64,000 bases of DNA from DASSWG01 sp041689995 (GCA_041689995.1 JBDNFD010000070.1:3356-67355); one strand, 5' to 3'; shown: positions 34,847 to 43,828, counted from the stretch's first letter. Notes: a model not told the origin generated them from the sequence alone. Program-made: numbers and translations.

Positions 34847-35868
34847 GCCTTTCGGAATTGGGCGAATTTGGACTCATTAGCCACCTGACCCGCTTTTTTG
34901 AAATCAAACAAAGTTCCACCGTAAAAAGTATTGGTGACGACACCGCTGTTATGGATTTCGACGGGTTTCAAACCCTGGTTTCCACAGATTTATTAGTGGA
35001 AGGCGTGCATTTCGACCTTTCTTATATGCCTCTGAAACATTTGGGCTACAAAGCCGTCATGGTCAATCTTTCGGATATTTATGCCATGAATGCGGAACCC
35101 ACACAAATAACGGTTTCCATCGCCGTCTCCAACCGCTTTCCGTTGGAGGCTTTGGAAGAATTGTACGCCGGAATTTTACAAGCATCCAAACTTTACAACG
35201 TCGATGTGGTAGGCGGCGACACCTCATCGTCCACCAAGGGATTGCTGATCAGCATTACCGCCATCGGAAAAGCCGTAAAAGAAAATATCGTATATCGCTC
35301 CGGAGCAATGCCAAACGATTTGTTGGTTGTGACTGGCGATTTAGGCGCGGCCTATATGGGATTGCAAGTTTTGGAGCGGGAAAAACAGGTTTTCAAAGTG
35401 AACCCAAAAAGCCAACCAGATTTAGATCAATATGCTTACATTATCGAACGTCAACTGAAACCGGAAGCACGAAAAGACATTCCAAAATTATTCGAAAAGC
35501 TTCGGTTGAAACCCACTTCCATGATCGATATCAGCGATGGGATTTCTTCTGAAATCATTCATTTATGCCAACATTCAAAAACCGGAGTAAACTTGTTTGA
35601 AGAAAAAATTCCGCTTGATCCCGCAGTGATTTCCGTTTGCGAAGAATTCGATATTGACAGCACAACCGTGGCTTTGAGCGGTGGCGAAGATTACGAACTT
35701 TTGTTCACGGTTTCGCAAAATGATTTTGACAAAATAAAAGGGAATCCGAATTTCACCGTCATCGGACATATAACTTCCGAAAACGAGGGAATGAATTTAA
35801 TTACAAGGGCCAACGAAAAAATACCGTTAAAAGCCCGTGGTTGGAACGCCCTCAATGAGAAAAGTTAG
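34816..35868 (+). CDS. thiL: Thiamine-monophosphate kinase
   Basis: ThiL, 350 residues, catalyses ATP-dependent phosphorylation of thiamine monophosphate to thiamine diphosphate, the last step of cofactor synthesis. Conserved stretches: LSELGEFGLISHLTRFF, the metal-binding SIGDDTAVM, TDLLVEGVHFDL, the VNLSDIYAMNAEP block, VVGGDTSSS, and SMIDISDGISSEI plus LSGGEDYELLFTV near the C-terminus, all typical of the PurM/ThiL superfamily. No TPP riboswitch was found upstream. It is followed by a GDPD gene after 26 bp, likely on the same transcript. Confidence 0.95.
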   Translation: MLENNNQNKTSLSELGEFGLISHLTRFFEIKQSSTVKSIGDDTAVMDFDGFQTLVSTDLLVEGVHFDLSYMPLKHLGYKAVMVNLSDIYAMNAEPTQITVSIAVSNRFPLEALEELYAGILQASKLYNVDVVGGDTSSSTKGLLISITAIGKAVKENIVYRSGAMPNDLLVVTGDLGAAYMGLQVLEREKQVFKVNPKSQPDLDQYAYIIERQLKPEARKDIPKLFEKLRLKPTSMIDISDGISSEIIHLCQHSKTGVNLFEEKIPLDPAVISVCEEFDIDSTTVALSGGEDYELLFTVSQNDFDKIKGNPNFTVIGHITSENEGMNLITRANEKIPLKARGWNALNEKS

Positions 35869-35894
35869 CTGGGAAATCTGAAGCAATTCCTTCC

Positions 35895-36599
35895 ATGAAA
35901 AACATCCAAAAAATTGGTCATCGCGGTGCTAAAGGCCATCTAGCCGAAAACACGTTGGAAAGTATCGAAAAAGCGATTCAATTGGGCGTGGATATGGTGG
36001 AAGTGGATGTTCACCGGTGCAAAACGGGCGAATTGGTGGTGATCCATGATTTCACCCTCGACCGAACGACCAACGGCTCTGGCGAAATTATTCAACATAG
36101 TTTAAAGGAGTTAAAATCTTTTCAGGTAGAAAGAGACCACAAAATTCCGCTATTGACCGAAGTTTTAGACACGATTTCCGGCAAGTGCAAAATCAATATT
36201 GAACTCAAAGGAATGAACACCGCGGCTGAAACTTGTCGCGTTATTCGTGAATATGTGGAAGAAAAACAGTGGGATTATACCGATTTTATTGTTTCCAGCT
36301 TTCAGCAGAACGAACTTTTCCAAGTTTTCCACATCAACAAAAAGATTCCGATCGGAATTCTGAGCAAAGCCAATATGAAAGCAGCACTTGAACTGGGTCA
36401 AAAATTGAATGCAATTTCTATTCATCCGTCATTGGGAATCGTAACCCGTGAAAATATCGCACAGGCTCAAAATCTTGGTTTTCGCGTCGCGGTTTGGACA
36501 GTCAACGATCTAAAAAGTATCACGCGAATGAAAAATTTTGGCGTAGATGGAATCATTTCTGATTTTCCCGAGCGTTTAGCCGATGGAATTTCTTCTTGA
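35895..36599 (+). CDS. Glycerophosphodiester phosphodiesterase
   Basis: A 234-residue cytoplasmic-type GDPD with a TIM-barrel fold. Active-site motifs: GHRGAKGHLAENTLESI (His-Arg and Glu-Asn), VEVDVHRCKTGELVVIHDFTLDR (metal ligands and second His), and NIELKG. It hydrolyses glycerophosphodiesters to glycerol-3-phosphate and an alcohol, recycling phospholipid headgroups. No signal peptide. It follows thiL by 26 bp. Substrate preference is not predictable. Confidence 0.93.
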   Translation: MKNIQKIGHRGAKGHLAENTLESIEKAIQLGVDMVEVDVHRCKTGELVVIHDFTLDRTTNGSGEIIQHSLKELKSFQVERDHKIPLLTEVLDTISGKCKINIELKGMNTAAETCRVIREYVEEKQWDYTDFIVSSFQQNELFQVFHINKKIPIGILSKANMKAALELGQKLNAISIHPSLGIVTRENIAQAQNLGFRVAVWTVNDLKSITRMKNFGVDGIISDFPERLADGISS

Positions 36600-36718
36600 A
36601 ATCTTAGTCTGATAATTCAGAAATTGTACCTTTACAGCCAGATATTCTCATGCAATTATCGGTCTGCCGCTATTTGCTCAAAAAATTCTGTTTAACCTTT
36701 TTCTATAAAAATCCTATT

Positions 36719-38188
36719 ATGAAAAACTTCTACTTGTCTTGGTCTTTTCTGATTTTTCCTTTTTTCCTTTTTTCTCAAAGTTACACGACACCTAACACTG
36801 GCGTGAATTGGACTTTAGATGATATTATGGCCCAAAGCCCTTCCACAGTTTCCTTCGATGGAACAAATTATATCCTTTCAGAAGAACTTACTATTTCCGA
36901 AATGGACACCTTGCGAATGGATACAGGTCTGACTTTGTTAATAGGCGATGGAATTCGTGTCACGGTTTTCGGCACATTTCTTTGTGATGCCGGCTCACAG
37001 CAGATCAACATTGATGCCGTGGATCCCACAACTCCTTATGATGGTTTTCGTTTTGAGGAAATTTCGGAAGTTTCCATTAACAATACATTCGTTGCGCACG
37101 GTGGTGGGCTGAAAGTAATCACCCCAAATTTTAGCGTTACCAATTGCACTTTTTCTGAAAATGTTTCAGGCGTTTCCACAGGAAGCGTGATTTCACTTTC
37201 CAACGGTTCGCCGCAGATTTTGAACAACACCTTTTTGTACAACGATTTGCCAGCGGTTTCTTCCGGAGCAAATTCCGATGTTTCCGCAAGTATTATCGGA
37301 AATTATTTGGAAGGAAATGGCCAAAGCAACCAAAACAGGCCACAAATCAATATGGGAGTAACCGGTGCAGATACTTTGCGTATTGTTCAAAATACCATTA
37401 TCGGCGATCCAGCGATGGACCAAGTGGGCGGAATTGCAGTTGCCAATTTAATCGGCGGACAAATCCTGGCAATAATCGATGACAATATTATTACAGATAA
37501 CCGCTATGGACTTACCATTATCGGCGGAAATGCTTTTGCCTATGTTCGTGGAAATATCATCGAAGACAACAACACACAAAATTTACCCAATTTGGGCGGA
37601 AGTGGAATTTCGGTGAATTCGGGCTCGGACAGCCAAACCATTATGGCGAGCAACAATCAGATTCGGGGAAATTTATGGGGAATTACCGTAATTGGGGAAG
37701 CGTCCATCAATCTGGGCGACGATGCCGAAAATCCAGGAGAAAATGTGTTTTCGCAAAATGGGAACAATGGGGAAATATATGCGCTGTATAATAACACAGA
37801 TAACACTTTACAGGCAAAGTACAATTGCTGGATAGAAGGTATGGGAAATACTTCCGCTGATGCAGAATCCGTGATTTTTCACCAAGTTGACGATGCCAAT
37901 TTAGGATTGGTAATTTTCGATCCCGTAGGTTGCCCAAACTGGGGAACAGAAGATACCAAGTTTGAAGAATTCGCGTTTTATCCAAATCCCGCCCAAAATG
38001 AGATTCATTTTTCCAACGAAAACGAATTTGAAACCCTAAAAATCTTTTCCCTTCGAGGTCGTTTGCTTGCAGAAATAAAACTTCAATCCGGAACCAATAC
38101 TGTTCCATTGAACTTACCCCGAAATGTATATATCCTTCAATTCAATCAAGAAGATAAGCAAGTCATGAAAAAAATGATCGTCGAGTAA
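36719..38188 (+). CDS. Secreted right-handed beta-helix protein with T9SS sorting domain
   Basis: A 489-residue exported protein. I take the ATG at 36719, giving the signal peptide MKNFYLSWSFLIFPFFLFSQ. The central region shows repeated turns of Asn- and Gly-rich short strands (e.g. ITDNRYGLTIIGGNAFAYVR, IIEDNNTQNLPNLGGSGISV), consistent with a parallel beta-helix of the pectin-lyase type. The end, from FAFYPNPAQNEIHF to the final KKMIVE, is a type A C-terminal sorting domain for the type IX secretion system. No catalytic residues could be identified. Such proteins often bind or degrade polysaccharides, but this is family context. Confidence 0.87.
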   Translation: MKNFYLSWSFLIFPFFLFSQSYTTPNTGVNWTLDDIMAQSPSTVSFDGTNYILSEELTISEMDTLRMDTGLTLLIGDGIRVTVFGTFLCDAGSQQINIDAVDPTTPYDGFRFEEISEVSINNTFVAHGGGLKVITPNFSVTNCTFSENVSGVSTGSVISLSNGSPQILNNTFLYNDLPAVSSGANSDVSASIIGNYLEGNGQSNQNRPQINMGVTGADTLRIVQNTIIGDPAMDQVGGIAVANLIGGQILAIIDDNIITDNRYGLTIIGGNAFAYVRGNIIEDNNTQNLPNLGGSGISVNSGSDSQTIMASNNQIRGNLWGITVIGEASINLGDDAENPGENVFSQNGNNGEIYALYNNTDNTLQAKYNCWIEGMGNTSADAESVIFHQVDDANLGLVIFDPVGCPNWGTEDTKFEEFAFYPNPAQNEIHFSNENEFETLKIFSLRGRLLAEIKLQSGTNTVPLNLPRNVYILQFNQEDKQVMKKMIVE

Positions 38189-38210
38189 ACGTCGATCAAA
38201 TCAATAATTC

Positions 38211-39433
38211 ATGACGCAAATTTCGGATATTCTCATAGTTGGCGGAGGTGCTGCGGGATTTTTTACGGCCATCAATGCTGCGGAAAACAATCGGAAAAAA
38301 AGGATCATACTACTTGAACGCGGAAAAGAAATGCTCACCAAAGTCCGTATTTCCGGCGGCGGACGCTGCAATGTGACCCACGCCGAATTTTTACCCAAAG
38401 AACTTTCGCAAAACTATCCGCGGGGTGAAAAAGAATTGCTGGGACCATTTCATCAATTTATGACCGGTGATACCATGCAATAGTTTGAAAATCGGGGTGT
38501 AGAATTGAAAATAGAAGAAGATGGGCGCATCTTCCCCAGTACGGATTCTTCGGAAACCATTATTGAATGTTTTCTGAATGAAGCAAAGCGTTTGGGAATT
38601 CAAATCCTGGAAAACAAACCGGTGAGAAGGATTGAAAAAAGTGGAGATTATTGGAATGTTTTACGGATTCCGAGCATTTTGTCGCCAAAAGCCTGGTTCT
38701 CGCCACTGGTAGCAATCCAAAAATCTGGAAATTATTGGCAGATTTGAAACATACTATCATTCCCCCGGTTCCTTCGCTGTTCACCTTCAACATAAAAGAT
38801 CCACGTATCGAAAACCTTCCCGGGGTTTCGACTCCAGCTTCTGTTGAAATTCCCGGTACAAAATTGCAAGCGGAAGGACCTTTGTTAATTACCCACTGGG
38901 GAATGAGCGGTCCCGGAATTTTAAAACTTTCGGCTTGGGGAGCAGTGGAATTGAACGCTAGAAAATACCACTTTGAAATTCGCGTGAAATAGTTGCCCAG
39001 CCAAACGACAGAAGCTGTTTTAGATAAGTTGAAAACCTTAAAATCACAGCAGCCAAAACAACAAGTTTTGAAACGAACCTCCTTTGACCTGCCAAAACGT
39101 TTGTGGCGGAATTTGGCAAAAGCGGCCTCAATTTCCGAAACCGAAACCTGGGCTGATCTCAACAAAATCCAGCTCCGGGAATTGGCAGGACAATTGACAC
39201 AGGGAATTTTTCACGTGATCGGAAAAAGCACTTTTAAAGAAGAATTTGTTACCGCAGGTGGTGTGCAACTTTCCGAAGTGAATTTCAAACATTTTGAAAG
39301 TAAGCTGCACGAAAACCTTTATTTCGCTGGGGAAATCTTGAATATTGACGCCATCACCGGCGGTTTCAATTTTCAAAATGCCTGGACCAGTGGATTTATT
39401 GTCGCAAAGAAAATCGCTTTAGATGAAGTGTAA
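38211..39433 (+). pseudogene. NAD(P)/FAD-dependent oxidoreductase pseudogene (HI0933 family)
   Basis: Remnant of a flavoprotein of the HI0933/BaiN-like family (about 407 codons). It starts with the dinucleotide-binding motif ILIVGGGAAGFF and RISGGGRCNVTHAEF. Three lesions: TAG at 38481-38483 where FMTGDTMQ is normally followed by Trp (TGG to TAG); a one-base loss in a T run near 38660 that moves the downstream FTDSEHFVAKSLVLATGS to another frame; and TAG at 38990-38992 before LPSQTTE, again at a position that is normally Trp. The rest, to the C-terminal ITGGFNFQNAWTSGFI motif, is well conserved, so decay is recent. Confidence 0.9.
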
Positions 39434-39506
39434 GGTGCCTGAACTCACATTATGAAAACCAACGGATTTATTAGTGTTGAATCCATATTTGCCATTTGGA
39501 ATAAAT

Positions 39507-40628
39507 TCAAAACTCAAATTTCAACTGTACCTCAACTTTTTCTTTTGAATCGGTATTTTCCGTGTTCAAATTGGAAAGGGAAATTCCCAAAAGACGGACG
39601 GAATCTTTCATTTTTTCTTGGTAAAGTAATTCCTTTGCAGTTTGAAGAAGCAAATCTTTCCGGGAAATATAATAAGACAGGGTTTTGCTGCGGGTTTGCA
39701 AGGTGAAATCGCTGTATTTTATTTTCAAGGTTACCGTTTTTCCGGCAACATCTTTTTTTAGCAATCGCCGTTCAATTTCCGTGGCGATATTTTCCAATCG
39801 TTCCGCCATGAACACTTCCGAAGAGATATTTTTTCTAAAAGTATGTTCCGCGCCCATAGATTTTAAAGGACGATCTGGTTTCACTTCTGAAGAATGAATT
39901 CCTCGAACGATATTGTAATAATGGCCACCACTTTTTCCAAAATGTGTGGTCAGGAATTCTTCCGATTTTTGCTTTAAATCCTTCCCAGTGAAAATTCCGT
40001 GCAGATACATTTTTTCTGTCATCACCTTTCCCACGCCATAAAATTTCCGAATTTCCAAGTTTTCCAAGAATTCTAAAACATCTTCCGGTGGCACCGCTTT
40101 TTGTCCGTTGGGCTTGTTCACATCGCTGGCTATCTTTGCAATAAATTTATTGATCGAAATCCCCGCTGAAGCGTTCAGTCCCGTTTCCAACTTTATCTTT
40201 TCCCTGATTTCCTTTGAAATCAGCGTGGCGCTCGGATTTCCCATTTTGTTCTCCGTAACATCCAGATAAGCTTCGTCCAAGGAAAGTGGCTCGACGAGAT
40301 CGGTATATTCATAGAAAATTTGACGAATTCGCCGGGAAAATTCCCGATAACGCTCAAAACGCGGCGGCATAAAAATTAATTCTGGACAAAGTCGCTTTGC
40401 CAATCTGCTGCTCATGGCGCTTTTCACCCCAAATTTTCGAGCCTCATAACTCGCCGCTGCCACCACGCCCCGATCTTCGCTTCCCCCCACGGCAATTGGT
40501 TTTCCAACTAATTCAGGATAGTCCAATTGTTCCACCGAGGCGTAAAACGCATCCATATCGACATGGATTATTTTTCGGGGAATGAATTCAAAATTCAAAG
40601 TATAATTTTCGAGGTTTTGCAATTGCAT
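39507..40628 (-). CDS. dinB: DNA polymerase IV (Y-family translesion polymerase)
   Basis: DinB, 373 residues, error-prone bypass polymerase. Catalytic acids are in IIHVDMDAFYASVEQ and SLDEAYLDVT; the nucleotide-binding YEARKFGVKSAM and the helix-hairpin-helix region GVGKVMTEKMYLHGI are intact, as is the little-finger domain. The N-terminus carries about 16 extra residues (MQLQNLENYTLNFEFI) before the usual start, so an internal start is possible. The minus-strand box TAAATTTG (40644-40637) lies 9 bp before the ATG, so the transcript would be almost leaderless. No SOS box was recognised. It converges with the broken flavoprotein gene. Confidence 0.94.
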   Translation of the reverse strand: MQLQNLENYTLNFEFIPRKIIHVDMDAFYASVEQLDYPELVGKPIAVGGSEDRGVVAAASYEARKFGVKSAMSSRLAKRLCPELIFMPPRFERYREFSRRIRQIFYEYTDLVEPLSLDEAYLDVTENKMGNPSATLISKEIREKIKLETGLNASAGISINKFIAKIASDVNKPNGQKAVPPEDVLEFLENLEIRKFYGVGKVMTEKMYLHGIFTGKDLKQKSEEFLTTHFGKSGGHYYNIVRGIHSSEVKPDRPLKSMGAEHTFRKNISSEVFMAERLENIATEIERRLLKKDVAGKTVTLKIKYSDFTLQTRSKTLSYYISRKDLLLQTAKELLYQEKMKDSVRLLGISLSNLNTENTDSKEKVEVQLKFEF

Positions 40629-40636
40629 TTGCGGAT

Positions 40637-40644
40637 CAAATTTA
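40637..40644 (-). promoter_or_regulatory. -7 promoter box of dinB
   Basis: Minus strand TAAATTTG, an exact TAnnTTTG match, ending 9 bp before the dinB start codon. Transcription would start only a few bases before the ATG. Confidence 0.4.
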
Positions 40645-40688
40645 CGAAATTCAGAGTGATTAATGTTCGGTATTCCGCCACCTCACAA

Positions 40689-40737
40689 CTAATTCTATTC
40701 GCAAATTCCTAATCGCTCATTCCTTTTCGCTATTTCC
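40689..40737. repeat. Degenerate 7-bp array with 14-bp higher-order period
   Basis: Seven heptads in a row: CTAATTC, TATTCGC, AAATTCC, TAATCGC, TCATTCC, TTTTCGC, TATTTCC. Units ending CGC alternate with units ending TCC, giving a 14-bp super-period. It lies in the divergent gap between dinB and the serine hydrolase gene, with no four-helix-bundle gene nearby. Confidence 0.65.
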
Positions 40738-40794
40738 ACAGAAAACACTACTTTTAATTTTTATAATTCAGAAAAATCATTAATAATTCAAGTA

Positions 40795-42357
40795 ATGAAG
40801 AAATCCATCTCTACCCTTTTCTTTCTCACCGCATTTCTAGTAGCGGGATTTTCGGCTGTAAATGCACAAAATCCACTCAGCGATAAACAAATTGATAGTT
40901 TGGTCCAACAGGCTATGAAAATTTTTAATGTGCCGGGAATCGCGGTGGCCGTGATCAAAGATGGAAAAGTGGTCCATTCCGAAGGTTATGGTGTTCGCTC
41001 CGCGGAAAATGGCGGAAAAGTGGATGAAAACACGCTCTTTGGAATCGCTTCAAACACGAAAGCTTTCACCAGTGCCGCCATCGGAAAATTAGTGGATGAA
41101 GGAAAAATAACTTGGGACACCAAAGTGGCCGATATTATTCCTGAATTCCAGTTATCTTCTCCTTATTTGACCCAGGAAATCACCGTTCGCGATATTTTAT
41201 CGCATCGGACTGGATTAGGTTTGGGCGCGGGGGATTTGATGGTTTTTCCTGCAAAAAATACGTTGACGAAAGAGGAAATCATTCATAATTTAAGGTATTT
41301 AAAACCAGCATCTTCTTTGCGTTCCGATTTTCATTATAACAATTTAATGTTTTTGGTAGCAGGCGAAATTGTGGAACGGGTTTCGGGCATGCCTTATGAA
41401 AAATTCATATTGGAAAATTTCATCCATCCGCTCGGAATGGACCGCACCGCAATGAATTACAAAAAAATTACCGATCATAGCAATGAAATCACCGGACACG
41501 TTCCCGTCGATGGAAAATTGCTTCCCGTTGGACTTAGTTTTACCGATGCCGCAAATTCCGCAGCTGGAATTTGGTCTTCCATTGACGACATGAGTAAATG
41601 GGTAGAAGCGCAATTACATGATGGAAAATATGGGAAAAATCTTATGGACAGTATTTTCAGTAAAAAAGCGCACCACGAAATGTGGGCGTTGCAAACCGTT
41701 ATTCCCCGCAGCGGAAAAGGCACTTATAATACGCATTTTTCTGGTTATGGACTCGGTTGGTTTGTCAGTGATGTGGAGGGACATAAAGAAATCACACATT
41801 CTGGCGGTTTGTTGGGAATTGTCACGAAAGTGCTTATGATTCCAGAACTGGATTTAGGGATCATTGTTTTGACCAACCAACAGTCTGGCGCAGCTTTTAC
41901 TGCGATCGCGAATTCCATAAAAGATGGTTATTTGGGCATTGAACCCCGCGATTGGATTGGAAAATATGATTCATTCGGCAAAAGTCGGGAAGAAAAAGCA
42001 CAAGTTGTGGTCGATGAAGTATGGAACGTAATTCACCAAAACAAAACCATGCCTAATTTAGAAAACTATACAGGAACTTTTAATGACCCGTGGTTCGGGA
42101 ACATCACAATTTCCAAAAAGAATAACGCACTCTATTTTGAAGCAGAAAAAGCGAAAGGATTCAACGGAAAACTGTTTTATTACAAAGGCGACACATTTGT
42201 TGTAAAATGGGAAGACCGCACCTTATTGGCCGATGCTTTTGTCATCTTCTCCTTGGGCAAAGAAGGAAAAGCAAACGGGGCAAAAATAGAACCCGTGTGG
42301 CCGTTAACGGATTTCAGTTTCGATTATCAAGATTTGGATTTTACGAAACAAGAATAA
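40795..42357 (+). CDS. Secreted serine hydrolase, beta-lactamase/PBP family, with DUF3471-like domain
   Basis: A 520-residue exported hydrolase. Signal peptide to about residue 24 (ending VNAQ). Active-site motifs: SxxK (IASNTKAFTS), YxN (FHYNNLMFL) and HxG (THSGGLLGIV). The C-terminal about 100 residues (NYTGTFNDPWFGNITISKKN) are a lipocalin-like DUF3471 domain common on these enzymes. Sequence differs clearly from the relative at 9168-10925, which has TPR helices instead. The function within this broad family (esterase, D-aminopeptidase, carboxypeptidase) is not decidable. A strong hairpin follows at 42375-42411. Confidence 0.92.
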   Translation: MKKSISTLFFLTAFLVAGFSAVNAQNPLSDKQIDSLVQQAMKIFNVPGIAVAVIKDGKVVHSEGYGVRSAENGGKVDENTLFGIASNTKAFTSAAIGKLVDEGKITWDTKVADIIPEFQLSSPYLTQEITVRDILSHRTGLGLGAGDLMVFPAKNTLTKEEIIHNLRYLKPASSLRSDFHYNNLMFLVAGEIVERVSGMPYEKFILENFIHPLGMDRTAMNYKKITDHSNEITGHVPVDGKLLPVGLSFTDAANSAAGIWSSIDDMSKWVEAQLHDGKYGKNLMDSIFSKKAHHEMWALQTVIPRSGKGTYNTHFSGYGLGWFVSDVEGHKEITHSGGLLGIVTKVLMIPELDLGIIVLTNQQSGAAFTAIANSIKDGYLGIEPRDWIGKYDSFGKSREEKAQVVVDEVWNVIHQNKTMPNLENYTGTFNDPWFGNITISKKNNALYFEAEKAKGFNGKLFYYKGDTFVVKWEDRTLLADAFVIFSLGKEGKANGAKIEPVWPLTDFSFDYQDLDFTKQE

Positions 42358-42374
42358 TCGAGAATTATATTTAA

Positions 42375-42411
42375 AAAACCCTTTCAGAGTTTGGAATGCT
42401 GAAAGGGTTTT
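42375..42411 (+). terminator. Hairpin A, likely bidirectional terminator
   Basis: Arms AAAACCCTTTCAG (42375-42387) and CTGAAAGGGTTTT (42399-42411) pair perfectly over 13 bp around an 11-nt centre, with a T-rich tail (CTTTT) on the plus strand. It ends the serine hydrolase transcript. It is one of a family of similar hairpins at 43180, 44857, 45527 and 61868. Confidence 0.8.
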
Positions 42412-42414
42412 CTT

Positions 42415-42462
42415 TTAAAATGTATAGCCAATTCGCAGGTATAAATCCACGGCAAACGTTAT
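42415..42462 (-). pseudogene. 3' tail of a lost outer-membrane protein gene
   Basis: The minus strand encodes ITFAVDLYLRIGYTF followed by TAA, nearly identical to the C-terminus of the protein at 43220-43804 (IALDLHLRIGYTF). No start or upstream part exists; higA follows at once. It is the remnant of a paralogue lost when higBA came in or when repeats recombined. Confidence 0.75.
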
Positions 42463-42463
42463 T

Positions 42464-42751
42464 TTACATCTGTAGATTTAAATTCAGTTTTGCTCCCAAA
42501 GCATTAAAAATCCGCATTACGGTTTCAAAAGTTACGTTTCCAGTACTGTTTTCAAGTCTAGATATTTGTGCTTTTTTTACTCCAACTAATTCTCCTAATT
42601 GCTCTTGAGTCAGTTTTCGTTTTTTTCGCGCGGTTTTTATCATATCGCCAATCAATTCAAGTTTTAGCTCAAATTCATATTCATCTCGTACTTCAGTTCC
42701 CTTTTTTCCAATTAAAAGATCTTCTGCTTGATCTAAAGTGTAACTTTTCAT
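42464..42751 (-). CDS. HigA-like XRE antitoxin
   Basis: A 95-residue antitoxin. The C-terminal two-thirds are an XRE helix-turn-helix (GDMIKTARKKRKLTQEQLGE, GVKKAQISRLENSTGNVTFE), with an N-terminal extension (YTLDQAEDLLIGKKGTEVRD) typical of antitoxins paired with Gp49/HigB toxins. It overlaps the toxin gene by 4 bp, toxin first, the usual HigBA order. It should neutralise the toxin and repress the operon. The module lies between a 61-bp direct repeat (42375-42435 and 43180-43240). Confidence 0.9.
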   Translation of the reverse strand: MKSYTLDQAEDLLIGKKGTEVRDEYEFELKLELIGDMIKTARKKRKLTQEQLGELVGVKKAQISRLENSTGNVTFETVMRIFNALGAKLNLNLQM

Positions 42752-43089
42752 TTCTTCTTATTTTTAAAATACGTATTTCTGATATTGTCCGCTTTGTCGA
42801 TTTGTTTCCTATCAACTTTACTTGTTTTTTTAATAATTCCGTGAGTAGCAAAAACTAAGGTTTCGGATTTATCATCTTTATCCCAAAAGGCTAAAAGTCG
42901 ATATCGAATTCCAGAATATAAAGTTCTGAATTCCCAAATATCGTTAGTCAATTTTTTAAAGAACTTTGGGTCAGATTGTTGTTCGGCTCTCCTTATATTT
43001 TGAAATATCTTCTTCCTTACTTTAATATTTTCCATTTCAACAAATTCGAAAGCTTCTTCAAGCAATTTTGTTTCAAATCGTTTTATCAT
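42748..43089 (-). CDS. HigB-like toxin (RelE/ParE superfamily, Gp49-like)
   Basis: A 113-residue toxin with the pattern of Gp49/HigB proteins: FFKKLTNDIWEFRTLYSGIRYRLLAFW in the centre, then TLVFATHGIIKKTSKVDRKQ and a lysine-rich end. This superfamily cleaves mRNA on the ribosome. It is the first gene of the module, with the antitoxin overlapping its 3' end by 4 bp. A TATATTTG promoter box lies at 43115-43108 on the minus strand, 19 bp before the start. Confidence 0.9.
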   Translation of the reverse strand: MIKRFETKLLEEAFEFVEMENIKVRKKIFQNIRRAEQQSDPKFFKKLTNDIWEFRTLYSGIRYRLLAFWDKDDKSETLVFATHGIIKKTSKVDRKQIDKADNIRNTYFKNKKK

Positions 43090-43107
43090 TCTTATTAAAA
43101 TCTAATG

Positions 43108-43115
43108 CAAATATA
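43108..43115 (-). promoter_or_regulatory. -7 promoter box of higBA
   Basis: TATATTTG on the minus strand, an exact TAnnTTTG match, 19 bp before the higB start codon; leader about 12 nt. Confidence 0.45.
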
Positions 43116-43179
43116 AACAAAGTTTCGTTAATTGTAAACTTTTGAATCGGCTTTAAATATTTGCCAATTCCACGAATTA

Positions 43180-43216
43180 AAAACCCTTTCAGCATTTGGA
43201 ATGCTGAAAGGGTTTT
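43180..43216 (-). terminator. Hairpin B, terminator of the outer-membrane protein gene
   Basis: A perfect 17-bp stem: AAAACCCTTTCAGCATT (43180-43196) and AATGCTGAAAGGGTTTT (43200-43216) around TGG. It follows the stop codon of the gene at 43220-43804 by 3 bp. With the following gene tail it forms one copy of a 61-bp direct repeat whose other copy is hairpin A. Confidence 0.85.
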
Positions 43217-43219
43217 CTT

Positions 43220-43804
43220 TTAAAATGTATAGCCAATCCGTAAATGCAGATCAAGTGCGATGGTTTCGTCATCATTTTCAACCCGAAAATATTGATTGTC
43301 AAAAATATGGTGATAACCAAGCCCAATTCCGGCTTCATAAGTAAAATGTTTTCCTATGACACGTTTGATCGCCCATTTTGGAATTATGAAAAGTTGATTG
43401 GGAACGCTGACGTAATCTACATTTGAAATCACGAACAAATCAGGATTAAAACTGATTTTCAGTCCTATAAAATTTCCACTGTTATTCTTGATGGATTTTC
43501 CTTTGGACAAGCGTTTATCAAGGTTATAATACCACCGCGGCTCCACGGTCAACACTGGAGCAAAAACATAATCGACATTGAAATCGTTCTTTATGCTCCT
43601 CCCGAAAATACCGGCATCCAGCCCAATTTCCGATCGCAAGGCAATAGAATTTGAGAGTTTGGCTTCATTGTGGAACCAAATCCCCAAAATCCCGGTTTGA
43701 ACGCCAGAAATAGATTGTTCTACGCTGGCATGTTGGGATTTGTTTTGGGCAGTTGCCGCTATCGTCCCAAGTGAAAAAACAAGTAAAAGGAGATGAATTT
43801 TCAT
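43220..43804 (-). CDS. Outer-membrane beta-barrel-like protein, family copy 1
   Basis: A 194-residue exported protein (signal peptide ending AATAQ). Alternating short beta strands such as GILGIWFHNEAKLSNSIALR, TVEPRWYYNLDKRLSKGKSI, and the C-terminal LDLHLRIGYTF ending in an aromatic Phe suggest a small outer-membrane barrel. The KNNSGNFIGLKISF block is shared with the protein at 44957-45505 (KNNSGNFISARLLI). It is the last gene of a tandem array with lipocalin-like genes. Two detached copies of its last codons remain nearby (42415, 44896). Function unknown. Confidence 0.75.
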   Translation of the reverse strand: MKIHLLLLVFSLGTIAATAQNKSQHASVEQSISGVQTGILGIWFHNEAKLSNSIALRSEIGLDAGIFGRSIKNDFNVDYVFAPVLTVEPRWYYNLDKRLSKGKSIKNNSGNFIGLKISFNPDLFVISNVDYVSVPNQLFIIPKWAIKRVIGKHFTYEAGIGLGYHHIFDNQYFRVENDDETIALDLHLRIGYTF

Positions 43805-43828
43805 TGATAAATCTTTTTAAAATTCAGA

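Noticed and set aside
26912..39433. Reassigned stop codon instead of pseudogenes
   Set aside because: TAG stands for Gln in sufB and for Trp in the flavoprotein gene, and TGA for Arg in sufC. No single reassignment fits, and many normal genes end in TAG or TGA.
25639..39433. Sequencing or assembly error as the cause of the broken genes
   Set aside because: The two homopolymer indels could be errors, but several substitutions to stop codons and a clean deletion of the P-loop in neighbouring genes are hard to explain that way. Raw reads would settle it.
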